A stretch of DNA of 64,000 nt from Trileptium ribeirensis. Taxonomy: Eukaryota; Nematoda; Enoplea; Enoplida; Thoracostomopsidae. Positions 35,777 through 48,635 of the stretch are shown here, one piece after another. Numbering within the stretch: position 1 is the stretch's first letter; every line of letters starts with the position of its first letter. The position numbers were made by a program, and so were the translations under genes. The stretch covers positions 1 to 64,000 of the forward strand of contig JASANE010012636.1 of the NCBI GenBank assembly GCA_030248225.1, written 5' to 3'. The notes under the pieces are model-generated. The model had not been told where the DNA came from. It did no database searches and was given only the letters and a program-made list of their open reading frames with translations.

Positions 35777-37379
35777 TAGTATATGTAATCAGTGATGTAT
35801 TCGTTATTAAAAAAGAAGACAAATTAGCCCTGATTTTAATGATTCCAAATCATTCTAAACAGTTTCCTATATACCCGGTACCCGTGGTTTACTGAGGGTG
35901 AATTTCCCGTTTTCGAACTTTCAAACACATTTTCATTAAAATTCAAGGAAACGTATTTCTTAGTTTTAAGTCTATTAAGTCATTAAATGTCGCGTAATGT
36001 ATTAAAAGGATGATATTACTTGACCTAGACATGCAGATGCAGGACATTTAAGCGAACATAGGTAAACGCCGTCAAATATTATTTAACGTTGTTAGGCCGT
36101 AGCCGATATTTGTCTACGCTCTACTGGGATGGGTACATGTCCTAAAATCGTATGACCATATGCTGTTATCGTACTTGCCTCCGTAATTTCACATTTCCCG
36201 GACGAATACTAAAATTCCATATCTGTTGTTGTATAAAACGATTTAATTGTTCATTTAGTATAGAAACAATGTGAAGCAAGGGATTGTATTCGAGGAATCC
36301 GCTGTTATTTTGCAGCTAACAAAATATGATTTGGGTTTTCCATAACTTTGACAGTATATAAAACTGAATTTCAAAAATTTATAGTCTCAGAACTTTCGAA
36401 TTTATAATTTGTTGCATTTCTATGATTTATATGGGTTGACGTACATATACCAATATATGGCCCCGTATTTTCGAATTTTTCTAGGAGATCAGTTTCAATG
36501 TTTATATTGACAAAAAATGAGACAAAACCGAAATAGCGTGACACAAGTAGCTTTCACAATTTGTTACTGAATTGTGATATGAATTATAAAAATATGCAGT
36601 ATATTCCAAGAAATTGTCAGATGTTTTATGCTTTATGTCAAATATCCGGTTTTCCAGCAAACACATCAAATTCTTTTATTTTTGCCGATTTTGAAAGGCT
36701 TTGCCGAACATCGACACCCTGTATATACAATTGAAAGAATGAATAAAGGTCGTGGGAAACATCGGTTAATTAATTATGCGATTGGTTAATTTTCAATTAA
36801 TGAGTTGTTAACAAAATCCGCTACAATCATACCAATTTGTTTCAAATCATAACAACTTTACAAAGGAGGTAGAGTTATTTGTTGTCTAATTCACTTTGAT
36901 ATATACCAGCTTTTGGACTTTGGAAGTGGGCAGAAACTGCAATTTCATTCCAGAGCATTTGCTTTTTGAATGCAGACGTGTTTTGACCTTAATGCGAAGA
37001 TGCAATTCGAGTAATTGATGTCTCTACAATCCAGCTGTTAGCTATAATCCCATTACCGGCTCTGATTCTGCAGCTTTTTTAAACAATATATATCATGAAA
37101 TGATAATACTTGTAATGCCAAGTTCGTGGTTTTACACTGCGCAAGAATTGTAAAATAAAAAGCTTATATGCTATAACCCGTTTACTTAATGCATAGACTC
37201 TTAGTCAGCTACTTTCAGAGCAAATGCCCTGTGGAATGCACAATCTATGGAATACAAAATTTCCCAAAGTTGTTTAGCGTTTAGATAAAAATACATGTTT
37301 GCCCTGTCTTATCTACTCATACCGCGGCGTCCATGTGTGAAAATTACATTTTGTTCTCCATATCGGTTAACTATGTACT
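35777..37379. other. AT-rich sequence, nothing recognised
   Basis: One short stretch at about 36,765-36,800 (ATTATGCGATTGGTTAATTT) resembles sequence at 20,418-20,445, just right of the TTAA-flanked MITE. Otherwise nothing. Confidence 0.4.
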
Positions 37380-40330
37380 AAGACCAGTTCTGGCCCTGAG
37401 GGAAACCAGCTGCACCACTCTCAATTTACACTGTGGTGCCCGGACAACCCCGGCTTACACGATTCCCCGGTGGACCTTGGTCAGACCGATGGGAACCGCT
37501 TAGCTTAGCAGGCTGCCGGCGGGTTTACCAGGGTGTTCGGCATGGCCCCTATGACGGCCCACGTGTTTAGAGGTATGGAGGTCCCTCGGAGGGAGGGTCA
37601 TCCTCTAAGCCTGCTCACAGGTAATGAGGCTGACCCGTCATTCCCTCTATTTCTGTGATTAAAACTTATGCCTTATGCCGGCACCAAAAATTTGAATTTG
37701 TCTAACCGTAGGGCATGTTCGCGAAGGGCTCCGTTGAGCCGAGAGATGGTTCCCTAACCCTTGGGCCCTAAATGCGCAGAGGCGCGTTTGTGTCGCCTTA
37801 GTTCCACTTAGGACTGGCCACACTGAGCCTACTCGGACCAATATATATATTCGGGAGCACGGAGGGACGTTGGTTTTACGAAAGCTACACACTTGTACCA
37901 AGGGGCGTTGGCAACGAGGGTCAGTCGTGGTGCGGGTGCGCGCAGAGCTGGGGAACGCTGTGGGTCGGCTAACTCGGTCGTAGTTGGGCTACTGCACTTG
38001 ATATGGATGCGGTAGAAACCTAACTCTAGTAAGGCCGAAACAGATACTTGAGCGAGGCACGGGTGGGGCAACGGGAAAAGCGGCGCGGCGGGAGCGAGCA
38101 TCATGGGGGCAACGAGCCGGAGGAGGGCAAGGAGCCTCGATCAAACTACATTGAGCACCTTAGTGGGGGTCATGCATTTTCTTAGAACAGCGGGTCCTGG
38201 TTTGAATCAATCTAGTTCGCCTACTAAATTCACACGCAAAATTTTATTCCTTGGTTTCCCCTTTTTGTATGAACATAAAAACACGATCATGAAACAAAAG
38301 TATCACCCAATTGGGTGCACACAAAAGTATGCCTATATATACACACTACGCGGTGGATTCTGAGTTCCGGGCCCCACGCACGGACCCCTATCCCCACTGC
38401 ACATACGCAACAAAATCCCCGTACGGCGAACTAGCCTTTTACTCCTTAATTCTTTGTGTGACGAAAAACGATTTGAGCCGACTTTTAATGGTTTGTCGCG
38501 AAATTTCCAACGGTTAACAACCCCGATTGGGATGACGAAATTGTGTCTTGTGAGCTCCATTTGGGCTCTTTTAGAAACGCGGAACCCCGCAGCCCGAAGT
38601 TGTTAGCAGAGTCTTAGCTTTAGACTTATCCGCACGTCGATCCTGCACAATTCTGCCACTATTCCTAACGCTAAATTTTCCTGAATTATCTAGTTCAATC
38701 GCAAAGCGTGGGCGCAGCACTTACGGGGGCACAGGGCATCCGACGGACGCCCCAGCACCCGCAAGGGCTGCCACCTTTCCTGGGCCTACGCGAAAACTTG
38801 AGGACTCCGTAAAACACTTCGGGCGGACTTCTTCCACGTGTCCGCAATGGAAAAAGTCCGAGCTAAAATACGGCCGAAAATTGCGCTGTATCAGGTTTGC
38901 TCCTAATTCAACCCTTCGTCACCAAACAACTTCCAAACCTTGTAGAAAATTTTGGAGGTCGAAGTAAAACTAGGCGAACCTCAAAAATACACCCACTGAG
39001 CGTTCACGACAAACACTGCCCAGTGGGTAGGAACCAGTCGAGCACGGGGGAGCCCCTTTTTGTACAATTTTGTCATGATTTTTAACACAATTTCGTCAGA
39101 AATTCAACCCCTTCTCCGCCGCGCGGGCGCAGCATTTACTGGAGCGCGAGGCATCCGACGGACACCACAGCACCCGTAAGGGCTATCCGTAGTCTCAAGC
39201 TCAGCGACAACTCGAAAATCCTGCAGGGAAAAACCCCAGGTGGACCCCTTCCACGAGTCTGCCGGTCGAAGAGTCCACCCGGGCGCAAAACAGAAGAAAA
39301 GCAAGGGAAACGAAAAGGAAGGAAAAACTACGGCAACAACCGCCGACAAAAGCGTCGAATTTTAAAATTAAACCGCTCGACTGGTCCCGTAGTCAAAATT
39401 CGCAGTCTTCTTTTATACTCCGGCTTACCCCCCTTTTTCGGCTGCCCTCGTACCAGCTTTACAGATGGGCAACTTTGGAAATTCAAAATCTCTACAAAAC
39501 TCTATCTGGCAAACAACTTATAACCAACACAACAACGCACAATAAGCTACAAACAATATAACAGCAAATGGTACAAAGCGGCGAACGTCTAATTGTATGT
39601 ACCTAACCGACAAAGCTGGGCCCCCTACAACATGCCGGCCTTGGCGAGCCATCGACGCTACAAGAACAACATAAAATTTTTGCTATATGACCACTGCTGT
39701 AAGCTGAGCAGTGGCCGAAGCCTGCCAAGCGATACAAAACCGCCCGCTGGTCTGTGCGGGAAAACTTTAGGAGAAAGATATACCGCAAGTCGCTGGTTTC
39801 TCATAGGGACATCGGCACATTTTCGCCGATATCTCGTGATCGAAAAACAGTAGGCGGCCGGGGGCAGGACCACAATCATTCCCTGGCAGGCCGGCTGCTG
39901 ATAAAAATTTAAAATTCAATGTATCTCTTATAAGAGGCCTGTTAGAGGCCGTTCTAGGAGAAAAATATCCCACGTTTTGGTGTCCCGTTTGAGTTCAGGG
40001 GATGCTGAGCGGACCCGAGGGGTGGGCGGCCCCGGTTTTCAAGTAAACGGTTAAGGTGGGACCAGATAAGTGTCCCGGGCTCCGAAATTCGGGGACTTTT
40101 GGTTATTTTAGGTACCCTTTAGGGCTTATAAAATTGGAGGCTTAAGCGCCTGTTCGGCGGTCCGTAAGTACTTAAGGGACCCAAATCCTTTGGCCCGCCG
40201 GGACAATTTGGCACCCCTAAAGAGTCCTTTATGAGGTTTGGTCAACCCCGTTCCCTTAAAATTGGTGGAAAAACTGAAAATTGAGTTTTTAGGGTTGCAC
40301 CCTAACATCGCACCTTATGAAAATTTTTCC
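37380..40330. other. GC-rich island of unknown nature
   Basis: About 3 kb is clearly richer in G+C and CpG than everything around it, with sharp edges near 37,380 and 40,330. The first part (37,380-37,640) looks like ordered leader-type sequence (CCGGCTTACACGATTCCCCG, GGCATGGCCCC). It contains an internal duplication (38,700-39,290). I found no protein motif; short frames on both strands appear to be composition effects. It could be a retroelement leader or LTR region, or recently arrived DNA. Confidence 0.5.
38700..39290 (+). repeat. Internal duplication, about 420 bp apart, in the GC island
   Basis: 38,706-38,860 and 39,120-39,285 share GGGCGCAGCA, GGCATCCGACGGAC, CAGCACCCG, AAGGGCT and TTCCACG..GTC..C in the same order, with moderate divergence. 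Confidence 0.65.
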
Positions 40331-41785
40331 AAATTCCGTCCTCTTTGGGCTGAAAATTTTACTATTTAATCATGACCAGTCCGTACACAAGAAGCGCTAG
40401 ACGTGTGGCCTGACGATCCCTGCTCCTTTATATTATATCCATGCAGAACTACCTGGTACATTTTATAAACACAACGAATTTATTACCAGTACTCCTCTGG
40501 CGTGTGCGCTGGGATCCGGCTCAGGAAACCATTTTTGTAGACCCAAAAATTCCTGTGTTATCAGTTAGCCCCTGGCCGTTCCGAACGCACACCCGTCCTG
40601 TACAACAAGTATAGTACAATATACCTAACATTTTATGCACACTTTATCCCAGCAATTTTGTTTCACGAGGATCGACCGGGAACCCCTAATCGTTGTCCCT
40701 GTCTTTCATATTTGGTGCCAAAATCATCCCGTGCACCTTCGGGTGGTGAAGTGTGACCTTACGAGTATAGCACAAATGAATACAATTGTTTATTTTCATA
40801 ATCAATACAATATTACTCAATTATATCAATTCATAGGGAGGTCACATTCCACCGGTGTCCGGTCGTCCATTCCCTCCGTTCCCTACAAATTTGTATGCGT
40901 TTCAAGCGTTTTATCGCTTTCAATAAAAATCGGGCTGTTACAACTATGCAAGCTCTGAAAGTTTCTTATCACTGCCGTCACTGCTGTGACGTTTGTTTTC
41001 ACATTTGATCACACTGTGAGAAAGTCACAGTCGTACATAGCGGCCAGTTCCGACGCTGCATGAGCACTTTTTCATATCTGATCGCTGTAGTCCAAGATCA
41101 TCCAGCAATCGTGATCGACAAACGTTTCGGATATGTGCAGCTTCAAAAGAAGTAAAACGGGAAGGTTGATAACTATCCATTGACGCTAAAATCTGATAAC
41201 TTAATCGATAAAATAAAAATTTACGATGTCTGTCCAGCAATGTTTTGCTTAACGGAAATGATTCACGGTACGTTGTATTCAGAAATTTTCGCTTTTGTTT
41301 ATTTATAATGTTTGTTGCAATCGTTGATTAGAATGTCTCGAGAATTTGCACATACGGTGTACGTACACCTTTCAAAAATTTAAAGCTCAATTGTTTGTTT
41401 AGTGAAGTAGCAGTATCATAAACAGGATTTGTATTTTAAATGGTTTGTAAACGGAAACTAACCATTACAGCTTTATGCCAGGACGATGTTTGATCGTGGT
41501 TTCTAAGAATATGACCGCTGTTGTTAGCTGTGATAAAACCCATGCTTGAAGACTGCTGTGACTATTAGCTGTGAGAAAACCCACGTATTGTCTCAAAAGT
41601 TACACATTTGCCACCAGTAGACAACTTTTATTTCTAGGCGCTGCCCAGAATTTTAATTTTTTAATGCGCGGTATCATTTAATTCAAGAAACGCTTTATGC
41701 CTCACCGTACAAAGTATATAAATTGTGCATACATGCAGAACCATGGTTTCAAGGGGAATGAGCGCTACACCCTGTGCGTGAGTTC
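40331..41785. other. Unassigned sequence with one minus-strand frame
   Basis: On the minus strand an ATG in good context near 41,180 opens a frame (MDSYQPSRFTSFEAAHIRNV) of about 52 codons, ending at 41,025. I do not recognise it and no splice partner is evident. The rest is AT-rich. Confidence 0.25.
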
Positions 41786-42222
41786 ACTTTAGGTGCGTGT
41801 ACCAACTTCTGTTCTTTTGTCAAAATCACGAAGTGATTCGCGCAGAAATTCGCGGTCGTGGTATTCGCATTTTTGTGAACGCGAACATAGGCTCAACGAT
41901 GTACGAAGGCAATTTGCGTTCGCGTACATTTGTCCAATTCGCACTTTTGTCCGCGTTCGTAAAAATATTCAGATTCAGACAGCATTGTTGGTAATTTATT
42001 TGTGTATATACCATACAACAAAACAGCGATGCGTGATCGCGTTTTCACTTGTATGTAGTCAACAAAATACGTTGCCAAGTCGCAAAATAGTGGCGGCAAA
42101 CAGCATCTATGCAATCATGAACGCGCGCACATAAAGAAAATCGTGCTTTGTTCGCCTTCATCGCTTTCACGAGCGTGAAGTGACTTGACAAAAGAAAGAC
42201 TCAGGTGTACACACCTAAAGAG
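41786..42222. mobile_element. MITE of a second family (about 437 bp)
   Basis: The left end ACTTTAGGTGCGTGTAC, followed by TTCTTTTGTCAAAATCACGA, mirrors the right end (GTGACTTGACAAAAGAA to GTGTACACACCTAAAGAGT). Inverted repeats are about 45 bp. An end fragment of the same family lies at 35,150-35,232. The interior is rich in TTCGCG words; no transposase. Confidence 0.7.
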
Positions 42223-42239
42223 TAATCATACACAGAGGC

Positions 42240-42575
42240 ATCGGACCCTCCTCGAAGCCCTGGAATACCCTCTTCATCCTATGGGTGCACCCCTGCGCGC
42301 GTCCGAGTCGCAAAAAATTTTGGCAAAATAGGGTGACAATTAGCAGAAGTTGGCGTTAAATCGGCAAAAGGGTCTTTGACAGCGGAGCGGTGTCGAATCT
42401 TTTTCGTAAATGACCTCCTGCGTCTGTCTCTCCCCCGAGACGACCTACGCCCACCCACCCTTCTTTGTTGGTCCCTACCCCCGAGGCGACCGCCGCCACC
42501 CGCACCTCCTCCCCTGCCCGCCGACCACGGCAACCACTCTGTGATGTCGGAGCGTCTGCATGTATAAAATTGCTT
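42240..42575. repeat. GC-rich interspersed repeat
   Basis: Related in wording to 31,040-31,290. Contains CCCCCGAGACGACC and long C/G-rich runs that open spurious Arg/Gly-rich or Pro-rich frames on either strand. Confidence 0.45.
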
Positions 42576-43094
42576 ACTTAACATTGTCTATATTTCTGCT
42601 TATTTTCCTGTTGAAAATAGATGGGATATAGTAAGCCTCCAGTGACTGAATGCCGGAGATGAGTGACCTTACCAAACTTTAAATGACATTAGTAATGTAT
42701 TCATACGAGTAACATTTTACGATATAATCTTCAATTGTGCTGCAGCTGAAAGATCGAGCAATTATGTTGCGCATGAAGCCACAATAATTACTGGTACAAT
42801 GTCTGCTTCGCGGGCGAAAATCATCGTCGCATTTGAATACCTAAATGTCAATTACATATTCTTCTGTATAGTAAAATTAATATTCACCAGAAACTTTAGT
42901 TGCTTTTGGTCTGTTTCACTAGTATTGGCATGTACGTTGGATAACATTATTTGGGCTTGCGGCGGCCTGTCGATAGCTAAATGTCGGCTAACGGCTAAAT
43001 TTTCAACATTTTTAGAACTCCAAGTCTTTCTTAATTTTGGCCAATTTTACCACAGTTTTTGGTCATTTCCCCCGATTATTGCCTATTGCTACTA

Positions 43095-43225
43095 AAAGTT
43101 GCTGCGCGCCTTCGACACGGGATGGGGCAAATTGGAGGCGGTGTCTCAGGAGCCATCGGGCTGGCTTCCAACCAAGGATCTCCGAGGTTCCGAGAAGATT
43201 CCGAGGCTCTGGTGGATAACCCCCC
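43095..43225. repeat. Short GC-rich repeat fragment
   Basis: GATCTCCGAGGTTCCGAGAAGATTCCGAGG-type wording links it loosely to the blocks at 31,040 and 42,240. Confidence 0.35.
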
Positions 43226-43401
43226 TCTGTTATATGACCGTTTACGCACTAAATATATATCATATAACTACTTTATCATCATTATTTTATAAATGCAGGA
43301 ACGACAATATATTAAGCGTTAATACCACGCAAATTCAAATTTCTAAAAAGTCACATTATATGTTAGTATTAGAGTGAACTTATTATTCGAGAGTTTGCTT
43401 C

Positions 43402-43471
43402 CGCCATTGGGAACAAAACACAGGACCTTCCGTATGTACAACATATGTGCTAACCATTACACTGTGCAACC
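43402..43471 (-). mobile_element. tRNA-like (pol III) segment of another SINE family
   Basis: On the minus strand an A box (TGTAATGGTTAGCACAT) is followed after about 30 bases by a B-box-like GGTCCTGTGTTTTGTTCCC. The A box resembles a tRNA-Gln/Glu-type D arm. The arms do not fold into a clean tRNA. A weaker similar A box (GTGTAATGGTTAAGGCAC) lies on the minus strand at about 44,445-44,462. Confidence 0.5.
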
Positions 43472-44603
43472 TCCTCAAAACGGTGAGGAGTTAGTGATCT
43501 TATTCTAACTATTAAATCTAAGATTTCTCAGTGGTCACTATTACTGTATAAGTCATTTCTGCATAACCGCTGCGGTGAACTACCTCCAGCGTTAAAGGTT
43601 TAGTGGTTTTATTTGAACAACCAGATAATTCAACCCGCAGCATTACATAGCTTTGCAATAATAATTTGCCCGCGATGGCTTGGTCATATTGATACTGTAA
43701 CGAGGTATTGCCTTAGAAAACAAATTCTCTCATGTGCAACTAGGGATGTTTTAAGTCCTGAACCCCAAACACGACTGTTAGAAGCCATTAACTCCACTTC
43801 ACATGGGTGGGTTTGTTCGATTGGTTTGGTATTACCTAATTTCATGCCTATAACCGTTATACGTTTTCAACTACTATGGCAACCAATCGATGGTGGGAAA
43901 ATGTAACCGCTTGCGTCATCAACAGTTGTTTACTGGTTTGTTGTGTATATTATTTACTGTCTGTATCACAGGAAACCTGTATGTGTGCTGTTGTTTATTG
44001 TTGTGTGATAAAAATATCTACTGTAGTTTACCTGTTGGTTGTTTCGCATATGTGACGTGTAGCATAGCGTATGTATGTATAAAATCACTTTAAAATACAT
44101 TGTTGTTGAAATCTTGGAGATGTCCTGTATGTTAGTGTGAGATTTATAAGTGCCATAAAAACTGGCTAGACATGAAGATCTGAGCGGAGGGAGGGTGGTT
44201 TTGGCATATGGGGATTTTGAGAAAAACGCCCTAGGGCACATTGTAGATTATGCACACCAAATTTGGACACAATTGGCCCATCCGTTAAGAAGTTACGGAC
44301 CACCTCAACCCCTAGGCCATTTCTGGTAATAAGAATTTATTTAATTCTTGGAAATTATAAACTTTAAGAGAGTTTTAAAACAGCTTAAAATTTTCCAATT
44401 TGGGTGCCAGGGCTGTAGTTTAGCTTGATTGTAAGCCTTGGGTGCCTTAACCATTACACTTACATTAGCGGATATGTAAGTATATTGCTGCTGGAATTTC
44501 CAAAGTTTCTTGTGAGTTAGGGACTCCGACAATTTTATAAAAAGGATTTCTGCAACGAAAAAATTAAAGTTACTGTTAGAAAACGAATTTTACAGTTCTA
44601 AGA

Positions 44604-45140
44604 ATTCGTAACCCGGTTGGCAGCAATTATGTTAAAAACTGACGGGTTAAAGAGATTTGAGAATTAGGTTTCTTTTGAGTGCCAAGAAGTAGGGTTTAGA
44701 AAGTTTATTTAACCGGTTGCACAATTAGATCAGGGCCTCAGTCGGCCTCAGAAGCAGTGCAGTTAAGGTGAGTACGGTTTAACTTCGTAACCCTGTTGGC
44801 AGCAATTATGTTAAAAACTGACGGGTTAAAGAGATTTGAGAATTAGGTTTCTTTTGAGTGCCAAGAAGTAGGGTTTAGAAAGTTTATTTAACCGGTTGCA
44901 CAATTAGATCAGGGCCTCAGTCGGCCTCAGAAGCAGTGCAGTTAAGGTGAGTACGGTTTAAATTCGTAACCCTGTTGGCAGCAATTATGTTAAAAACTGA
45001 CGGGTTAGAAGATTTGAGAATTAGGTTTCTTTTGAGAGCCAAAAAGTCGGATTTAGAAACTTTATTTAAACGGTTGCACAATTACATCAGAGCCTCAGTC
45101 AGCCTCAGAAGCAGTGCAGTTAAGGTTACTGCGGTTCAGC
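44604..45140 (+). repeat. 179-bp tandem triplication
   Basis: ATTCGTAACCC-type starts lie at 44,604, 44,783 and 44,962, exactly 179 bases apart. Units 1 and 2 are nearly identical; unit 3 is more diverged and one base shorter near GGGTTAGAAGATTTG, which opens a frame of about 60 codons. Units 1 and 2 end in GTTAAG|GTGAGT, a strong splice donor shape that unit 3 has lost (GTTAAGGTTACT). Confidence 0.9.
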
Positions 45141-45759
45141 CGTTTATGTGTTTTGTATAAGTATTAATATTTGCAGTCTGTTGTACTGTATTGGAAGAAA
45201 TAAACGACAGTTGTCATAAGTAGTGACACATTAAGTCCCTATGAATAAGCAAATAAGGCAGCATTGGAGATTGCATTGAAGGGTTAGGTGCGAAAATTGT
45301 AGTAGTTTGTGTGTAATCTACGTTAGGACTTAACACCGCTAGGACCACTTAGGCTACACTACATAGTTAGTCATTTATAATAAAAAAATGCAGCAAATTT
45401 ATATCTGCAGTGAAATTGGGTTGTTATAACACAGCTTTCAAAGGGCTTGCATACAGATACAACGGTAGAATAGCAGAACATCACTTCCAATCCCACCGTT
45501 TTCAACATCTCTGTAGACTGCTTTTCACAGAATTTGGTTGTCTAGCACCTATCGCGATGCCACACTCAGTTATTTCTTACCTAACAGTAATATTCATGTA
45601 AAGCTCAGTATATGACGTAGCTGCTTTTGAAAAATTGTGTTTTGGCGAAATTTTGCCATATGCATAACTACTGTAAACAGCTTTATTAATCTTAATTTTT
45701 CGAAGGACGTTTCTAGCAATAGCATATTAAATTCATAGCTAGTCCCGTCGTTGCCATAA

Positions 45760-46620
45760 ATTTTATCGATAGCTTTGCGTTTTGTCGGTGGTATCGGGGT
45801 CCCGTAGGCTACCATAGGTTCCCGGAACTAAAATCCCAATTTTTGTTCTTTTTTCGCAAAATTATTTATTATATGTTTCGTTGGGTTTTTAGTTTTCTAA
45901 AATCTTAAAATTTCAAAATTTTATCTCGTTCATTTTCCATTTGTTTTTCGGTCTAGCTAACTTGTCGAGGGTCTAGTAGGCTACGAAGGGGTTCCGGGGC
46001 TGAAATCCCGCTTTTTCACTCTTTTTCACTAAATACTTTATTATACGTCTAACCTGGGTTTTCAGTTTTCACAAACTTTAAAATTTAAAAATTTAGTCCC
46101 TTTATTTTCACCTAATTTGCATATTTGGTGCTTGTTTCATTCATTAGCTATGCTAAATTTAGTACTGATTTCATTATACAAATCAATTAGGTTTTCGATC
46201 TCATCGAGTTGGCGGCTTTGAGAGATAGTTTTGCAACAAAGATTTCTTTATATATTTACGAGTTTACATTTTAAGATTACCTAGCTAATTTATTGGTTTT
46301 ATTTGTCATCATGGTGGTTATTTCTGGTGGATGTTAGACTTTTGTAGAGAGTTAACAGAGTGAACAGGCATTGCTTTTTCTGATTATTTTGGTTTAATTT
46401 ATAGTGATTTATAGTTTAGCGAGCTCTTTACACAAAGAATTGCTCCTAGTGACATCTGGTGAACTCAGTTCCAATTATATCATAGTTGTCCGACTGGAAA
46501 GGTGCCTATACTCGGGTTTCATTGCTACTAGCTTTTTACGTAGCTGCCTTTATTTTTTGGATCGTAAAGGATACGCAGAGCAGTGGCTTGACTTTTATGG
46601 TGTAGAGTGAAACAAGGTGC
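45760..46620 (+). repeat. LTR-like module, copy 1
   Basis: The second half (from 45,964, TGTCGAGGGTCTAGTAGGC) matches 53,039 onward (TGTCGGGGGTTTAGTAGGC), including AAATCCC, the CTAGCTAATTT stretch, CAAAGAATTG and a later CTATACTCGG. A diverged duplicate of its start lies at 45,780-45,850. It may be an LTR or leader of the retroelement family that follows, but I see no clear primer-binding site. Confidence 0.55.
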
Positions 46621-46689
46621 GAATGCATAGGATGGCTGTGATTGACGATACAAATAAATACCTTTAACCAGGTATTATTTACTTAATAA

Positions 46690-47700
46690 TGTCAACTTTT
46701 GGGCAGGTCCAACCTTGTATTCCTTCTCTCCAAGAAACCATATTTCAGTAATTAGAACTTTATCCCTAAAATTATAATGAACTAATCACCCTCCCCCGGG
46801 AAGATAGTGACTCTCCCAGAGGGGCGACTCTTATAACCTCTTTTGTCAGGACATTTCCTACTACTCTGGGTGTGGAGATCCTTATTTTCCTATATTTGGG
46901 TTATATGGCTCCTTAATCATAACCTATAAGTTAAAGGGTACAATTCTATAAATTTCTGTCTCCACTATGGGACAGATTTATCTATAACTTATACCTTTCC
47001 TCCCCAGGGGAAAGATCATTCTCCCTAGGGAAGAGAACCTTATATCATCTACAAATAGGTGATATCTACCCAAATTCCTATAGAAACCTTTATTTCCTCT
47101 TTGACTTATCTATATATTACCCCGTGATACTAATTCGGAACTAAAATTTAGTACTATTCAATATTTTAAAACAAGCACCAAGATTAATTCCATTTTCAAA
47201 ACTTTCCCTAAAGGGGTGGTGGTTATGCCTCCCGAGTGGAATGGCACGCGGCCACACCTCGGGTAATCCTCCCATTTTACTCCTATTTCGGGGACTATTA
47301 TTTCCTAAACATGGGTCGGAATTTACGAATTTATAAATTCCCTTGCTTTTGGTTCAAATAACACAATCCTCTCTGATTCATTATTAATTCCTTCCGGTAG
47401 GGTGTATCATATTTCGTCCCCGGTAGGGTAACACCTATCCCCACTCGGTTGAACCCCTTACTTACCCCTATCTGGTGATACATTATACCCTGACATTATA
47501 CTCAATTTTAATTAAAAATTAACTTTTTCACTTTATTATTAAGTTTATACATATATTGGGGTCTCATTAAGCGGGAACAAATTCTATTTTAGGGTGGAAC
47601 TAAATTTCCTCTTTTCCCTGGGCTGAGAACACCCTAATCCTCCCCTTTTTCCTATTTTTAGTAACCTTTAGGGTCTCCTAATTTTTAACATTTTTATATT
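46690..47700. repeat. Highly decayed repeats with C/G-rich boxes
   Basis: GC-rich boxes (CCCCCGGGAAGATAGTGACT, CCCCAGGGGAAAGATC, CCGGTAGGGTGTATC, CCCCGGTAGGGTAACACC) are set in AT-rich sequence at irregular 100-200 base intervals. This resembles the box-in-framework layout of blocks A-C, but I cannot align the framework. Confidence 0.35.
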
Positions 47701-48394
47701 TCGACATTTAACCTTTCATCACTCTATACGACTTCTTGAATTCCTAAAACTATCCACGATGGGCTTGACCACCTATCTCTACTCGGAGATTTATCTGGTC
47801 CCTCTGAAATACTCTTATACAACCCTTTTCCCTATCCCAAACAGTCACCAACTTTACTTCAAATATATATTGAATTTAATAATTTCAAAAATTTGTTACT
47901 AAATAAATTTTGTTGGCGATTAACTTACTACTATGTAAAACTTGGCTTGTTGGTGGTGAGTGACAAGATGGCGGGCATTGAGAGAAGTACGACGTGTATT
48001 ATTAAGCTGTGTGTAGTTGCGTTGTTCTATTATATAGTGTGTTACGAGTTTAGTATGTATTATATGGTTTTAAACTTTTGTTTTTTCGCTACGATTCTTG
48101 GCTTTCCTGTGTTACTTGTTAACATTATAAGTTTTCTTATTACGTACTGAGTTAGTAATAGTAACAATCTATAAATATTATTAATTAGTGCTAATAATAG
48201 CCTATAAATATTGATTCCATGGTTTTCGTTGTCGAAGTTAGACGACTTTGTAAGGCGTTTCCACCACTTTGTTTTGTTATTCGGTTATAATGGTTCACGG
48301 TACCCACATTTAGCAACCCCATACACAGTGATATATCCATATTTATCATACTACACACACGCATATAAGTCCATATAGGCTCATCTCCAGTGAC

Positions 48395-48418
48395 AATACA
48401 GGAGGTTGTTCCTGTATT
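48395..48418 (+). promoter_or_regulatory. Perfect 9-bp hairpin upstream of the 48,474 ATG
   Basis: AATACAGGA, a 6-base loop, then TCCTGTATT. It would lie in the 5' leader of the candidate exon at 48,474. Function unknown. Confidence 0.5.
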
Positions 48419-48473
48419 TTCTGGATACTGCCGAGGAGGCGGGATTACTAGGCAGTGAGACCTAGTATAGGGT

Positions 48474-48620
48474 ATGGCAGACCAGAAAGAGGGCAGCCCA
48501 TCTCCTAAACCGGAACCTCATGGTGGGATTGGTCTTTCTCCCTTTCCGGAACCGTTTTTGCCACCCGTTGGTACCAGGCCGTCTTCCATGGGCTGCTCTA
48601 TCGTCGAAGGCTGCATTGTT
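48474..48620 (+). CDS. Candidate 5' coding exon, Pro-rich, unidentified
   Basis: An ATG in strong context (GGTATGG) opens MADQKEGSPSPKPEPHGG, then a Pro/Phe-rich stretch ending MGCSIVEGCIV. A perfect donor GTAAGT at 48,621-48,626 follows in phase 0; unspliced, the frame stops at 48,633. The surroundings are GC-balanced for about 300 bases. No relative recognised and no downstream exon found. It could be the start of a host gene or of a retroelement gag. Confidence 0.3.
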
Positions 48621-48635
48621 GTAAGTATGCTCTAG

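Noticed and set aside
42279..42584. Arg/Gly-rich 101-codon minus-strand frame
   Set aside because: It is opened by C/G-rich repeat sequence that also opens a Pro-rich frame on the other strand.
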